Shown piece by piece: positions 39,677-49,943 of a stretch of DNA of 64,000 nucleotides. Both the position numbers and the translations under genes were made by a program. The stretch covers positions 1-64,000 of the forward strand of contig JAKPDW010000005.1 of assembly GCA_029552245.1 (NCBI GenBank), read 5' to 3'. The notes under the pieces were generated by a model. It saw nothing but the letters and a program-made list of their open reading frames with translations. It had not been told where the DNA came from and ran no database searches. The first letter of the stretch is position 1. Each line of letters starts with the position of its first letter. Origin of the DNA: Deltaproteobacteria bacterium. GTDB lineage: Bacteria > Desulfobacterota > Desulfomonilia > UBA1062.

Positions 39677-41026
39677 TCACCGCCTCTCATCCAGGGGCAC
39701 GTATGTGTATTCCTTGGGCAGCGAGCTCACATATGCGGGCCTGATCAGCTTGGCCTGGATGATCTGCTCGATCCTGTGCGCGGCCCAGCCCGCCATCCTT
39801 GCCATCGCGAAGATGGGGGTGTAGAGCTCCATGGGGATCCGCAGCATCTTGTAGACGAAACCGGAATAGAAGTCCACGTTCGGCGACACGATCTGCCCCT
39901 TCCGCTCCCTGATGAGCTCGGCCCCGACGGTTGCCACGAGCTTCATGAGGTTCAGCTCGTCACCCATGCCCTTCTCCGCGGCGAGCTCCTCGGCCTTCTC
40001 GAGGAGGATCTCCGCCCTCGGGTCGCTGATCGTGTAGACCGCGTGGCCGAGGCCGTAGATCTTCCCCGTCCCGTCGTGCGCCTTGCCGTCCAGGATCTTC
40101 TTCAGGTAGGAGGTCACCTGCCTTCTGCTCGTCCAGTCCTTCACGTTCTTCTTTATGTCCCTCATCATGCGGATCACCGCCTCGCTTGCCCCGCCGTGGA
40201 GGTAACCCGAGAGCGAGGCGATGCCGGAGCAGATGGCCATGTACGTGTTCGCGCCGCTGCTGGAGACCGTCCTCACCGTGAAGGTGGAATTGTTCCCGCC
40301 GCCGTGCTCGGCGTGCAGCATGAGCGAGAGGTCGAACAGCATGGCATCTTTCCTTTCCGGCCTTGTGCCGTTGAGCAGGTACAGGAAGTTCTCGGCGGTG
40401 GAGAGATCGGGTTCCGGGGGGATGATGCGGAGCGCCGCCCCCTGCCGGTACCTCGACACGTTGTAGTTGTACGCGACGATCGTCGGGGCCTTCGCTATGA
40501 GCTTGATGCACGTCTCGGTCACGTCCCTGATCTCCGTGGACACGGGGTTGGGGTCGCACCTGCTCAGGTGCGAGATGACCGAGTGGAGCGCGAACATCTG
40601 GTTCTCGTTCTCCGCCTCCTGCATGATGATGCCCCGCTCGAGCTTCGTGAGGCCGCGGTGCTTGGCGAGAAAAGAACGGAAGGTATCCAGGTCTTTCTTC
40701 GAGGGCAGTTCCCCTGCCAGCAGCAGGTAGGCGACCTCCTCGAAACCGAACCGCCCCTCGTCCTGGATGCACCTGGCGAGCTCTATGGCGTCGTACCCGC
40801 AGTAGAGGAGCCTCCCCGGGGCGGGGACGACCATGGTGCCCGAGCCGTCCTCCCGGGGCACCCGCTTGAACCCGAACACCGAGCCCTTGGACGTGATGCC
40901 CACGACGACGCCCGTGCCGTCCTCGTTGCGCAGCCCGAGCTTGATGTCCTTGGCCTTGACCAGTTCCGGGGACACCTCGTTGTGGTACCTTGCGAGATCC
41001 TGGATCTTCTTGACGATGTTCTCCAT
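39677..41026 (-). CDS. Citrate/2-methylcitrate synthase family
   Basis: 449 aa; MLHAEHGGGNNSTFTVR, LHGGASEAVIRMM, YGLGHAVYTISDPRA, NVDFYSGFVYKML. Confidence 0.93.
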   Translation of the reverse strand: MENIVKKIQDLARYHNEVSPELVKAKDIKLGLRNEDGTGVVVGITSKGSVFGFKRVPREDGSGTMVVPAPGRLLYCGYDAIELARCIQDEGRFGFEEVAYLLLAGELPSKKDLDTFRSFLAKHRGLTKLERGIIMQEAENENQMFALHSVISHLSRCDPNPVSTEIRDVTETCIKLIAKAPTIVAYNYNVSRYRQGAALRIIPPEPDLSTAENFLYLLNGTRPERKDAMLFDLSLMLHAEHGGGNNSTFTVRTVSSSGANTYMAICSGIASLSGYLHGGASEAVIRMMRDIKKNVKDWTSRRQVTSYLKKILDGKAHDGTGKIYGLGHAVYTISDPRAEILLEKAEELAAEKGMGDELNLMKLVATVGAELIRERKGQIVSPNVDFYSGFVYKMLRIPMELYTPIFAMARMAGWAAHRIEQIIQAKLIRPAYVSSLPKEYTYVPLDERR

Positions 41027-41068
41027 GCTCCCCCCTTCAACCTCGATGTGCGGAAGTGCATGTATCTA

Positions 41069-42418
41069 TCACGGCCCGGAATGACCTTGCAACATGTCTG
41101 GTTCCCGGTCGTCATCTTGGGATGCGGCATGCGCCTTTTCCTGGAGCCTCTTCAGCCTGTGCTCCAGGTCCCGCCTGACGTGGGGCTTCATCTCACCGCC
41201 TGCATGGATGACCCGGCTTATGACGCCCATCGCCCTCCGGTGGTCCCTCACCCTGTGCTCCAGGTACTTGGCGAGCTCGCAGGCGGCGAACACGTCGAGC
41301 GGGTCTTCATCGAGCAGGGCTTCCCATATCCTTGCCGCCTCGGCCCACCTGCCCGAACGCTTGTGGATCAGGGAGAGGGAAACCCGCGCCTCCCTCCTGA
41401 CGCACCTGTCCGCAGAATCAGCAGCCCTCGTGAAGAGGGTCATGGCCTCACGGGTGAGCCCGCGGTCCCTCAGGAGCCTCCCTGCGGCCAGCACGTCGCC
41501 CTCGCAGAGGCGGAGCTGCGTGTGTGCGGAGGCAAGGAGTCCGCTCAAGTGCTTGAGGAGGGACGCCATGGATACCACGTCGAGCCTGTTGTGGGCGAAC
41601 ACGTCCGACACGCAGGCGCCGTCTCTCCTCTTGAGCCATGCGAGGTACCTGGACGGGATCTCGTTGCCTGGCACATCGTCCGTGCGCCTGACCCCCAGCA
41701 CGTCCCTCTCAATGGTCGCCAGCCTCGCGTCGACGAGACGGTGGCCGAGGAGACGCCTCGAGGGGAAGAGGAGGTCGAGGTGGGGCATGCACGTAACGCG
41801 GTCTTCGAGCCGGTTGAGGATGAACCGGGAGCCTATGAGGTTCATGTCGAAGGCCTTGCCGTTGAAGCTTATGAGGAAGCGCCTGGAGGTGGCGAGTTCC
41901 TCGAGGTGCACGAGCATGGCGCGCTCCTCGGAAAAGTCCCTCGCAAAGAGCTGGCGCACGACGAAGGCGCCGCCCTCGAACCACCCGAGCCCCACGAGGA
42001 AGGGGAAGGTGCCTGTGCCCCCTGCGAGGCCGGTGGTCTCCGTGTCTATGAACAGGGCGTCCCCGCTCGAGCACCCGCAGATCGAGTTCTCGGCCGCGAG
42101 CAAGGCTGCAAGCTCCCCGTCGAGCTCGGCGAGTTCCCCGATCAGTGCATGGCCGTGCCTCGCACTCGGCCCGAAAACACTCTGGACCGAGAAGAACCTC
42201 CCCTGGGAGTTTTCGACCTCCTCCCCGCCCACGGCCTCCTCGAGGGTCGTGCGGGGCCGCAAGACCTCGGGGCGCTGCGCATGGGCGGCGCCACCCCTCC
42301 GGCTCATGATCTCCTCGATCCTCTTCCTGAGCTCGCCGATGCCGGGGCGGACCTCGGTGTCAGGGCGTGCGCCCCGTGTATCACCGGTGATCCTCTCGAG
42401 CCGGTCCCTGAAACTCAT
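41069..42418 (-). CDS. mrfB: RNase H-like exonuclease YprB/MrfB
   Basis: ALFIDTETTGLAGGTGTFPFLVGLGW, ISFNGKAFDMNLI, FAHNRLDVVSM, TPR-like C-terminus; ATGA overlap with the upstream helicase. Confidence 0.85.
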   Translation of the reverse strand: MSFRDRLERITGDTRGARPDTEVRPGIGELRKRIEEIMSRRGGAAHAQRPEVLRPRTTLEEAVGGEEVENSQGRFFSVQSVFGPSARHGHALIGELAELDGELAALLAAENSICGCSSGDALFIDTETTGLAGGTGTFPFLVGLGWFEGGAFVVRQLFARDFSEERAMLVHLEELATSRRFLISFNGKAFDMNLIGSRFILNRLEDRVTCMPHLDLLFPSRRLLGHRLVDARLATIERDVLGVRRTDDVPGNEIPSRYLAWLKRRDGACVSDVFAHNRLDVVSMASLLKHLSGLLASAHTQLRLCEGDVLAAGRLLRDRGLTREAMTLFTRAADSADRCVRREARVSLSLIHKRSGRWAEAARIWEALLDEDPLDVFAACELAKYLEHRVRDHRRAMGVISRVIHAGGEMKPHVRRDLEHRLKRLQEKAHAASQDDDREPDMLQGHSGP

Positions 42419-44775
42419 GGCCTTCCCACGAGACCGAGGATCATGAGCGAAGCGTCCTTCGCCCTGGGCCCCACCTCGAGCACCGGCCCGACGCACATGG
42501 GACACCCGTGCTCGCAGGGACACGAACCGATGAGGGAGGCGGCCGAGGACAGCATGAGGTCGTGCTTCGAGAAGAGGAGCTCGGAAAAGCCTATCCCCCC
42601 GGGGTAGGCGTCGAAGATGAACACCGTCGGGTCGAAGGCGTTCTCCATGACCTTCACGGACGCCTCGGGCGCCATGGTGATGCGCCTGAGGTCGTCCCCG
42701 TACCGTACGAACCACTGGCCGCTCTTGTCCCCGATGCACCTGTCCAGGTCGCGGATGTCCGCCATGACGAGCATGGCGGCGATGTGGTGGAGGCAGTAGG
42801 CGAGGCCGGCGAGGCCGTCGATGACCTCCTCCCGTCCGAGTCCGAGCGTGTCGAGGTGGTGCCAGGGTATCGTGAACCAGTAGCTGGTGGTGTGCATCTC
42901 CTTCTGGGGCAGGTTCACGTCGCCGTAGCCCACGTTCTCGCCCGTGTAGAACTTGATCTTCTTGTACCCCACCACCTTCCTGACCACCTGGACCTCGCCG
43001 TGTTCCACGATGACGCGTTCCCGGGTCATCGTACCGAACTCGTCCAGGACCCGCACGTTGGTGTACGTCATGGCGTCGGTGTAGTAATCAACGTCCACCT
43101 CGTGGACATAGGCCTTCTTCCGATCCAGGTCCAGCTTGTCGACGTGGTACTGCCTGGACTCGACCATGTAGATGGCCTCGTCGTGCACCGTCGTGAAGGC
43201 GCTGTCCCAGTCCACCTCCGCTATCACCCTGTGGTTCCCCGTCTCGGTGGTGTCCACCACCACGACGTTCTCCGGGTTCACCGTGCGCAGGCTCACCTCG
43301 TCGGCCGGGTAACTCTCCGCCGACCAGTGCCAGCGGCCTTCCACCCTGTGAAGAACGCCCTTCTCCTCGAGGTAGGAGAGGATCTCGACGAGGTCTTCCC
43401 TGCCGAACCTCTCGCCGTCCTCGAAGGGGAGCTCGAACGCCGCGCTCTTCACGTGATGGAGCAGGATGAGGAGGTTGTCGGGGTTGACGCGGCAGTGCTC
43501 CGGGGAGCGCGTGAAGAAGAAGTCCGGGTGCTCGACCACGAACTGGTCCATGGGGTTGCTCCTGGCGATGAGCACGGCGAGGCTGTGGCCGGTCCTGCGG
43601 CCTGCCCGGCCCGCCTGCTGCCAGGTGCTCGCTATGGACCCGGGGTAGCCGGCCATGATGCACGCCTCGAGCTCGCCGATGTCGATCCCCAGCTCGAGCG
43701 CGTTCGTGCTCACCACCCCCAGGATGCTTCGCTCGCGCAGGCCCTGTTCGATCTGCCTCCTCAGGTTCGGGAGGTACCCCCCACGGTAACCGGCGACCAT
43801 GCCCAGCCCCTTGGGCACCCTCTCCCTGAACGAGTCCTTCAGGTACTTGGTGAGCACCTCCACGTTGAGCCTGCTGGTCGCGAACACGATGGTCTGGATA
43901 CGGTTCTCGATGAGATCGGTCGCCATGGCGCGCGCCGGGGCGAGGGCGGACTGGCGGATGCCCAGCTCCCTGTTGACCACGGGCGGGTTGTAGAGGATGA
44001 AGGTCTTGGACGCCCTGGGCGCGCCGCTTTTGTCTATGAGCTCGACCTCCCGCTCCAGGAGGTTTTCCGCGTGTTCCTTGGGGTTCGCCACGGTCGCCGA
44101 GCAGCAGATGAAGACGGGGCTGGAGCCGTAGAAACGGCAAATGCGGCCCAAGCGCCTGAACACGTTGGTGAGGTGGCTCCCGAACACGCCCCGGTAGACG
44201 TGAAGCTCGTCCACCACCACGAAGGCCAGGTTCGAGAAGAGTTTCTGCCACTTCGTGTGGTGCGGCAGGATGCCGGCGTGGAGCATGTCCGGGTTGGTCA
44301 CCACCACGTGGCCCTGCCTGCGGATGGCCTGCCGCGCATCATCGGGCGTGTCGCCGTCGTAGGTGAAGGTCTTGATGTCGCACCCGAGGTCGGCGATGAG
44401 GCCGTGCACCTCGTGCATCTGGTCGTTCGCGAGGGCCTTGGTGGGGAACAGGTAGAGGGCCCTGGTCTGGGGCCGCTCGAGGATGCGCTGGAGCACGGGC
44501 AGGTTGTAGCACAGGGTCTTCCCGCTCGCGGTCGGCGTCACGATCACCACGTCCCTGCCCTGCCTGACGAGCTCGAGAGCGTGCGCCTGGTGGCTGTAGA
44601 GCTTGTCGATCCCACGCCGCTGAAGGACCGCCCTCAGGTCGGGGTGGACCCACTCCGGGTAGGGGGCGAACGCGCCCTCCTGTGCGGGGATGAGTTTGAC
44701 GCTCGTTGCGTTTCCCCGGTACCTGCCGTCGGTTGCGAACCTTGCGAGCCATTCCTCGAGCTTCAGCGCGGCCAT
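42415..44775 (-). CDS. mrfA: DEAD/DEAH-box helicase YprA/MrfA
   Basis: PTASGKTLCYNLPVL, VVDELHVYRGVFGSHL, QAGRAGRRTGHSLAVLIA, C-terminal CPCEHGCPMCVG. Confidence 0.9.
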   Translation of the reverse strand: MAALKLEEWLARFATDGRYRGNATSVKLIPAQEGAFAPYPEWVHPDLRAVLQRRGIDKLYSHQAHALELVRQGRDVVIVTPTASGKTLCYNLPVLQRILERPQTRALYLFPTKALANDQMHEVHGLIADLGCDIKTFTYDGDTPDDARQAIRRQGHVVVTNPDMLHAGILPHHTKWQKLFSNLAFVVVDELHVYRGVFGSHLTNVFRRLGRICRFYGSSPVFICCSATVANPKEHAENLLEREVELIDKSGAPRASKTFILYNPPVVNRELGIRQSALAPARAMATDLIENRIQTIVFATSRLNVEVLTKYLKDSFRERVPKGLGMVAGYRGGYLPNLRRQIEQGLRERSILGVVSTNALELGIDIGELEACIMAGYPGSIASTWQQAGRAGRRTGHSLAVLIARSNPMDQFVVEHPDFFFTRSPEHCRVNPDNLLILLHHVKSAAFELPFEDGERFGREDLVEILSYLEEKGVLHRVEGRWHWSAESYPADEVSLRTVNPENVVVVDTTETGNHRVIAEVDWDSAFTTVHDEAIYMVESRQYHVDKLDLDRKKAYVHEVDVDYYTDAMTYTNVRVLDEFGTMTRERVIVEHGEVQVVRKVVGYKKIKFYTGENVGYGDVNLPQKEMHTTSYWFTIPWHHLDTLGLGREEVIDGLAGLAYCLHHIAAMLVMADIRDLDRCIGDKSGQWFVRYGDDLRRITMAPEASVKVMENAFDPTVFIFDAYPGGIGFSELLFSKHDLMLSSAASLIGSCPCEHGCPMCVGPVLEVGPRAKDASLMILGLVGRP

Positions 44776-45164
44776 TGTCGATACCCCGGCCCCCCGTGTC
44801 CTCACCCAGCTGTGCTCGACTATAGAGACCGGCTCGTCCGGGTGTCAACAACCATTCGAGACCGCTTCCCGGTCCCTGCGTTCATGCGAGGAGAAGGGCG
44901 GCACCTAAGGCCTACCCCTCCAACCGGAGACCTCCCCCGTCTCCGGGACCGGGCGGGAAACGGCACGAACGTCGATCGTGCCTCCCCTGCCGGCATGTGC
45001 TATAGTACCGCCCGTAGTACCCGCCTCACCGGTTTCGTGGAAGGTCGTCTCGGTGCCCACGCACCGGGAGCGCCCGGGGACGGCCCGATGCCCGGATGCA
45101 CCTGGCGATGAAACGAGGGGGGGCGGATGCCGTACCCCCAGGGAAGGTGAAAGGACGATGCCCC

Positions 45165-45950
45165 ATGGGTCATGAGGGAAACCGCACCAGGACGTCTTCG
45201 GCGGTGGTTCTCCTCGCCTTCTTCTCGCTCGTGCTGTGCGGGTGGGGCTCCCTGCCCGGGCTGCACAAGAAGAAGCCCGAACCAAAGACACACTTCTACT
45301 TCGGGATGGACGAGAAACCCGTCTACTCCAGGTCGGTCGTGGACTCGCCGAAGAGCCGCTACGTGTTCGAGCCGGCGCTCCAGTTCGACCTCGTGATGCA
45401 CGACTTCGTGGTCAAGAACACGACGGGAAGGACGCTCGAGCTGAACAGGGTGAGCGCCTGCTGCGGGGCCTTCGTCGAGCACCACAGCACCCAGATCCCG
45501 CCGGGCTTGGAGGGCGTGATCAGGCTGGTCTTGTTGACCGACCGCAAGGGCGGCCAGGATATCGCGGGGGAGGTCCAGGCCCAAACGAACGACCCTGTCC
45601 ACCCGGTGTGGACCATCGAGATCCATTGCCATGTCAGAAAGTTCGCGGACATATCCGACTACATCATCACCCTCGTGGGGCCCGCCGGGGCGCCGATCGA
45701 GGGCTCGACGACCATCGTGCCGACCGAGGAGTACCCCTTCACCATCACCGGCCTGAAGGCGAAGAATGGCCGGGACATCGACTTCTGGTACCGGCGTACT
45801 ACCGAGCACGGCAAGAAGGCCTACGTGCTCACGGTGAGGAACAAGAGAAAGGAAGCCGGTGTCTTCAGGGACACGATCTTCGTGCAGACCGACAACAAGG
45901 CGAGGCCCGAGTTCAAGATCCGCGTCCAGGGGAAGGTGGGCGGTTCGTGA
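45165..45950 (+). CDS. DUF1573-like exported protein
   Basis: Signal peptide; FDLVMHDFVVKNTTGRTLELNRVSACCGAFVEHHSTQIPPGLEGVIRLVL. Confidence 0.6.
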   Translation: MGHEGNRTRTSSAVVLLAFFSLVLCGWGSLPGLHKKKPEPKTHFYFGMDEKPVYSRSVVDSPKSRYVFEPALQFDLVMHDFVVKNTTGRTLELNRVSACCGAFVEHHSTQIPPGLEGVIRLVLLTDRKGGQDIAGEVQAQTNDPVHPVWTIEIHCHVRKFADISDYIITLVGPAGAPIEGSTTIVPTEEYPFTITGLKAKNGRDIDFWYRRTTEHGKKAYVLTVRNKRKEAGVFRDTIFVQTDNKARPEFKIRVQGKVGGS

Positions 45951-46144
45951 GAGAGCAAGGAGCGCCGCCCGGCGGCGCGCACCCTTCGCTTGTACGCCGA
46001 CGGACCCTCGAAGGAGACCTCTCGGCACATGCCTGTCAAGGCAAGGGGCAGCCACAGGGTGCAGGCGGGTCTTTCCGACAGAAGGCTCACGCCGGGCAGG
46101 CGCCCCGAAACCCCGCTCCTCACGGGCGCCACGGTCCCGCGGAG

Positions 46145-46852
46145 TCACTCCTTTGCGGGCGGCCGTCTCCTGTAGAGCTCCAGGGACACCTTGCTGCCGC
46201 TTATGAGCATCGTGGCGAGCACGTCATCGGTGATGAACCTCGCCTTGTGCGAGATCCTCTTCCCGTAGTAGTCCATCTCCCAGGAGAACTCCCTTTTCAC
46301 CGGGTCATACGTGTAGACCTTGGGCGTCTCGAAGAAGGTATAGGTCTTCGTGGTCTCCTCGTCCGGGAAGAACACGAAGGTCCCGTCTTCTCTGGGCATG
46401 AGGAAGAACCCGTTGACAGACCCCTTGAAGTCGTCGACGCTCTCCCACTCCCCCTTCCAGAACGGCTTGACGTCCTTGTCCTTGACCTGGACCACCGTGT
46501 CGAGCAGGGGCAGGTCGTCTACGTCCTCTATGTTGAGACGGTAGACGCGGCGCTTGATCTCCTCGATGTCTTCCGTGGGTTCGAGCACCCCTGCCTCCAC
46601 GTCTCCTTTAGCCGCGTCAAGCGCACCAGGCGCACGTACGCGCGAACCGGGGGCCGCTTCGGGCAGGGGCTCCATCTGCCCGCCCCCGAGGGCCGCCGAG
46701 GATGCAGGGGTCGCCGGGGAACGGGCCGTGTCGTCCCTCGCGTCGAGGTAGAGGTAGAGTGCACACAGAGCCGCAACCAAGGCTGCCGCAAACGCCAGGG
46801 GGAACCTCTTCGCCGCTCCACCGGACTTGACGCTGTCTCCACCCTCTCCCAT
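46145..46852 (-). CDS. Membrane-anchored hypothetical protein
   Basis: One N-terminal TM; MGEGGDSVKSGGAAKRFPLAFAAALVAALCALYLYLD... Confidence 0.55.
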   Translation of the reverse strand: MGEGGDSVKSGGAAKRFPLAFAAALVAALCALYLYLDARDDTARSPATPASSAALGGGQMEPLPEAAPGSRVRAPGALDAAKGDVEAGVLEPTEDIEEIKRRVYRLNIEDVDDLPLLDTVVQVKDKDVKPFWKGEWESVDDFKGSVNGFFLMPREDGTFVFFPDEETTKTYTFFETPKVYTYDPVKREFSWEMDYYGKRISHKARFITDDVLATMLISGSKVSLELYRRRPPAKE

Positions 46853-47173
46853 GGTCCGCTCCGGGCTGCCTCCCCTGCCTTGAGGGTCTACACCTCTTCC
46901 GCCCAACGCCTTCCTGCGTCCACCTGAACGCACTCGCCCTGCTCGAGATCCCCCAGCACCCCTGCAGCCGGGTCACACCACCTCATCGACCCGCGCGTGT
47001 CCGGGGTCGCCTGGGCACTCTGGCATCCCCGCGTCGCAGGGGACGCCCAAGGCCCGATCTTCCGAGCCTCGACCTCGCCCACGGCCGCCCCCCGCGTCGA
47101 AGACCGGCGCATGCCCCGCACATGCCGCTCAAGGCATGCACCGTCTCGGGCGGGGCCATGCCGAGCGAGGCCG

Positions 47174-47851
47174 TCAGCGGTACATGTTACCGGCCACCAT
47201 CGCGTCCCAGATGAGGTTCGCCAGGATCTGCGACCCGGCATACGTCGGGTGGATGTTGTCCGACTTGAGGTGTTCCGGCAGGATCTCGTCCCTCGGGTCG
47301 ACGAGCACGGCGCTCATGTTCGTGGAGGCGAACACGTCGGGGTAGAGCCAGTCGTACGCGTAGTCGATGGCCTCGTTCTTCTCCGCCTGGCTGCCCTTGA
47401 CGTGGTAGTAGCCCAGCCAGACGCAGTCGTCAGGCGGCCCGTTGTACATCGCCTCGAGCATGACCTCCATCTTGTCCGCCACGTAGTTGAGGACGTCGAT
47501 GCAGCCCTGGGTGAGCGGGTCAGAGTCGCAGTCCATGGTGCCCTGGAGGATGTCGTTCGCGCCACCGTCGGCTATGACGGTCTTGAGCGTGGCCCTCTGG
47601 AGCGCCTGGTTCAGCTGGCTCTGGATGGCCGCGATCTTGGCGCCGCTGACGGAACGGTCCTTGTAGGTCTTGCCCGAGAGCGTCTTGAGGACCTTCTGGA
47701 TGTCCCCGGACAGGTCGAACACGGAATCGCCCACGATCTGCACGTCCCACTCGTCGGCCTTCGGGTTGTTGAAGTCCCACGAGCACCCCGCCATCGCCAG
47801 CAACACTCCGGCGACGGCCCCGATTGCCAATCCACACCTGAACACCTTCAT
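47174..47851 (-). CDS. SGNH/GDSL hydrolase-like lipoprotein
   Basis: Lipobox LAMAGCS; VQIVGDSVFDLSG, IADGGANDILQG, DNIHPTYAGSQILANLIWD. Confidence 0.75.
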   Translation of the reverse strand: MKVFRCGLAIGAVAGVLLAMAGCSWDFNNPKADEWDVQIVGDSVFDLSGDIQKVLKTLSGKTYKDRSVSGAKIAAIQSQLNQALQRATLKTVIADGGANDILQGTMDCDSDPLTQGCIDVLNYVADKMEVMLEAMYNGPPDDCVWLGYYHVKGSQAEKNEAIDYAYDWLYPDVFASTNMSAVLVDPRDEILPEHLKSDNIHPTYAGSQILANLIWDAMVAGNMYR

Positions 47852-48365
47852 GATCCCCCTCCTTCATGGTATCCGTTCGATGCCGCAGAGCTTAAGCGAC
47901 ATCATCGGCGGCATGTTCGTGCGAACGGCCCGCTCGCGGTCAGGCCCTCCGCCTTGTGGTCCATCACCGTCAGTCGGTATTACCATAATAATTGGACGAA
48001 AGGCCGGGACAAGGGGGTGGGCCGGATCGTCAAGACCCGAGATACCTGTCCCCCTGTTCTCCTCGTGAAAACGACACGTTGCCGCATGTCCGCCTGGCGG
48101 CAACGGGCAGGTCAGGACAAGGGCGGGGGTGTCACCCCTGGCCTTGGGCCCAGGGGTTCATCGGGGCGGGGGACCCGCGATCCCGTCACGAGGCGAAACG
48201 AGCCCCTCGGCCAGAAAGACGCACCCAGGGCGGGCTCATGCCCGTGGCGGTCATCCCGGGCACTCGGCCGCAGCTCCCGGAGGAGGACAGCATCAGGAAC
48301 CGGTCTTCGGGACCGTCCCGCATCCGAACAGAGTACGGACGCAGGGTTTCCCCGTCAGGACAGTG

Positions 48366-49190
48366 TCAGGAAGCGGTCTTCAGGATCGACCTGACGAGGT
48401 TCAGGCTCGTGTACTGGCCGTCCGTGAGGCTCGCGAAGAGATGCTCGCCGCCGAAGATCCGCTCCACGATCCCCTGCTCGTCCAGGCCCGAGCCGGCAAG
48501 GCCATGCACCTTCCTCGAAAGTTCTTCGAGGTACTTGATGCAGTTGGCAACGGCGGCCCTCCCATCCTCGACGATCCTCCCAAGAGAGGTGAACAGCACG
48601 AGGCGCTCGGAGGGCAGCCGGTCGATCATTCTCAGGGACCTCACCATGTCCGCGACGTTCTCCTCCGGCCTGATGAACTTGGGGTTCTCCCTGGAAAAGA
48701 GATCCCCGGTGAAACACCAGCCCTTCTCGGGCTCGAACAGGCAGATGTGGCCCTCTGAGTGGCCGGGGGTCTCGATGACGGAGAACCTGTACCTGCAGGT
48801 CTCGATGGTGTCCGGAACGGGCAGGGCCGTACAGGGCTCCGGGATGCCCCAGACCACTTCCTGGTAGGGGTAGAGGTGGAAGCCGTGCTCCATGAGGGGA
48901 ATGGAGGCCGGGTGGGCGTAGGCGGGGACCTTGCGCCGTTTCGCGAGGAGGCTGTTCGCCCCTATGTGATCCTCGTGGAAGTGGGTGTTCACCACGGCGT
49001 TGATCTCCTTGTCCTCGAGGAACGACACGAGCTCGTGGGCCGTGTGGCTGCACCCGGTGTCGACGAGGAGGCCGTCCACCAGGTAGCAGGCCACCCAGTA
49101 CAGGGGCTTGCCGTCCAGCACCCTGCTCATGCGCACGCACAGCACGTCCTCGAACATGCTCGTCTCGATCGTCGCTTCGATCCTTTCCAC
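48366..49190 (-). CDS. MBL-fold metallo-hydrolase
   Basis: VNTHFHEDHIGANSLLA, IETPGHSEGHICLFEPEKGWCFTGDLF. Confidence 0.9.
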   Translation of the reverse strand: MERIEATIETSMFEDVLCVRMSRVLDGKPLYWVACYLVDGLLVDTGCSHTAHELVSFLEDKEINAVVNTHFHEDHIGANSLLAKRRKVPAYAHPASIPLMEHGFHLYPYQEVVWGIPEPCTALPVPDTIETCRYRFSVIETPGHSEGHICLFEPEKGWCFTGDLFSRENPKFIRPEENVADMVRSLRMIDRLPSERLVLFTSLGRIVEDGRAAVANCIKYLEELSRKVHGLAGSGLDEQGIVERIFGGEHLFASLTDGQYTSLNLVRSILKTAS

Positions 49191-49375
49191 CGGTCCTCCT
49201 TCCTGCGATCCCCATGCGCCGGTGACGAGGTATCAGCCCCGCACCGCGAGACGCGCGGGCAACAACGCCCCCGGCATCCCGCGAAACCCGCCGAGGTCCA
49301 CGGAGAAAGCGGGGTCTACGCTCAAGCAACAACGTCGTGTTATGCGTGAGACTGCCGTGGAGGGTCCTGCATCCG

Positions 49376-49828
49376 TCAGCCCCTCGGGCAGGCCATGCGC
49401 CGTGCGTTTTCGAGCACCCTCCCCATCAGGGAGAACAGGGTTCGTCTCTCCTCTTCGGTGAACCCCATGAAGAGGCGCTCGTTCATCTCCCTCGAGAGCC
49501 CCAGGAGGACCGGCCTGCACGCATCCGCCCTCTCGCTGAGCCTCAAGGTTGATCGGCGGCCGTCGCTTGCGTCCTTCTCTCTCGACACAAAACCCATTTC
49601 CTCGAGTCGTTTCACAATCGGGCTCACCGTGGACTTGTGTTTCGAGGTGCACCGGGCGAGCTCTCCAATCGTCAACGGCCCCTTCGCATCCATTGCGTGG
49701 AGGATGTCTCCTGAAGAGGGTTCGAGCCCCTCGATCCCGTTCTCCCTGAGGCGTCTCCTCAGGAAGGCGAAGAGACCCCTGCGGATGACGGTGAGGGTGT
49801 AGAGAAAGTTCCGGTCCGAGACGGTCAT
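49376..49828 (-). CDS. MarR-family transcriptional regulator
   Basis: LTIGELARCTSKHKSTVSPIVKRLEEMGFVSREKDASDGRRSTLRLSE. Confidence 0.92.
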   Translation of the reverse strand: MTVSDRNFLYTLTVIRRGLFAFLRRRLRENGIEGLEPSSGDILHAMDAKGPLTIGELARCTSKHKSTVSPIVKRLEEMGFVSREKDASDGRRSTLRLSERADACRPVLLGLSREMNERLFMGFTEEERRTLFSLMGRVLENARRMACPRG

Positions 49829-49831
49829 ATT

Positions 49832-49847
49832 AGTTTTGTACAAAACT
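49832..49847. promoter_or_regulatory. Perfect 16-bp palindrome AGTTTTGTACAAAACT, putative MarR operator
   Basis: Starts 3 bp upstream of the MarR start codon, in the divergent intergenic region. Confidence 0.75.
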
Positions 49848-49908
49848 TGTTTGACCGTGTCAACTCACTCGAGCCGGTGTCGTCCGAGGGCAATTTCGAC
49901 CGGCGGGG

Positions 49909-49937
49909 TTGTCCCTCGAGAGGCTTTGCCTTACAAT
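49909..49937 (+). promoter_or_regulatory. Putative sigma70 promoter TTGTCC-17-TACAAT for BtrH_N gene
   Basis: -10 ends 6 nt before the ATG at 49944; no clear SD. Confidence 0.4.
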
Positions 49938-49943
49938 GAGCCC

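Noticed and set aside
39398-42607. 1069-aa plus-strand ORF
   Set aside because: Antisense to citrate synthase and mrfB; composition (His/Glu/Arg/Pro/Val-rich, no domains) is typical of spurious shadow ORFs in GC-rich DNA.
42508-45111. 867-aa plus-strand ORF
   Set aside because: Antisense shadow of the mrfA helicase; no recognisable domain.
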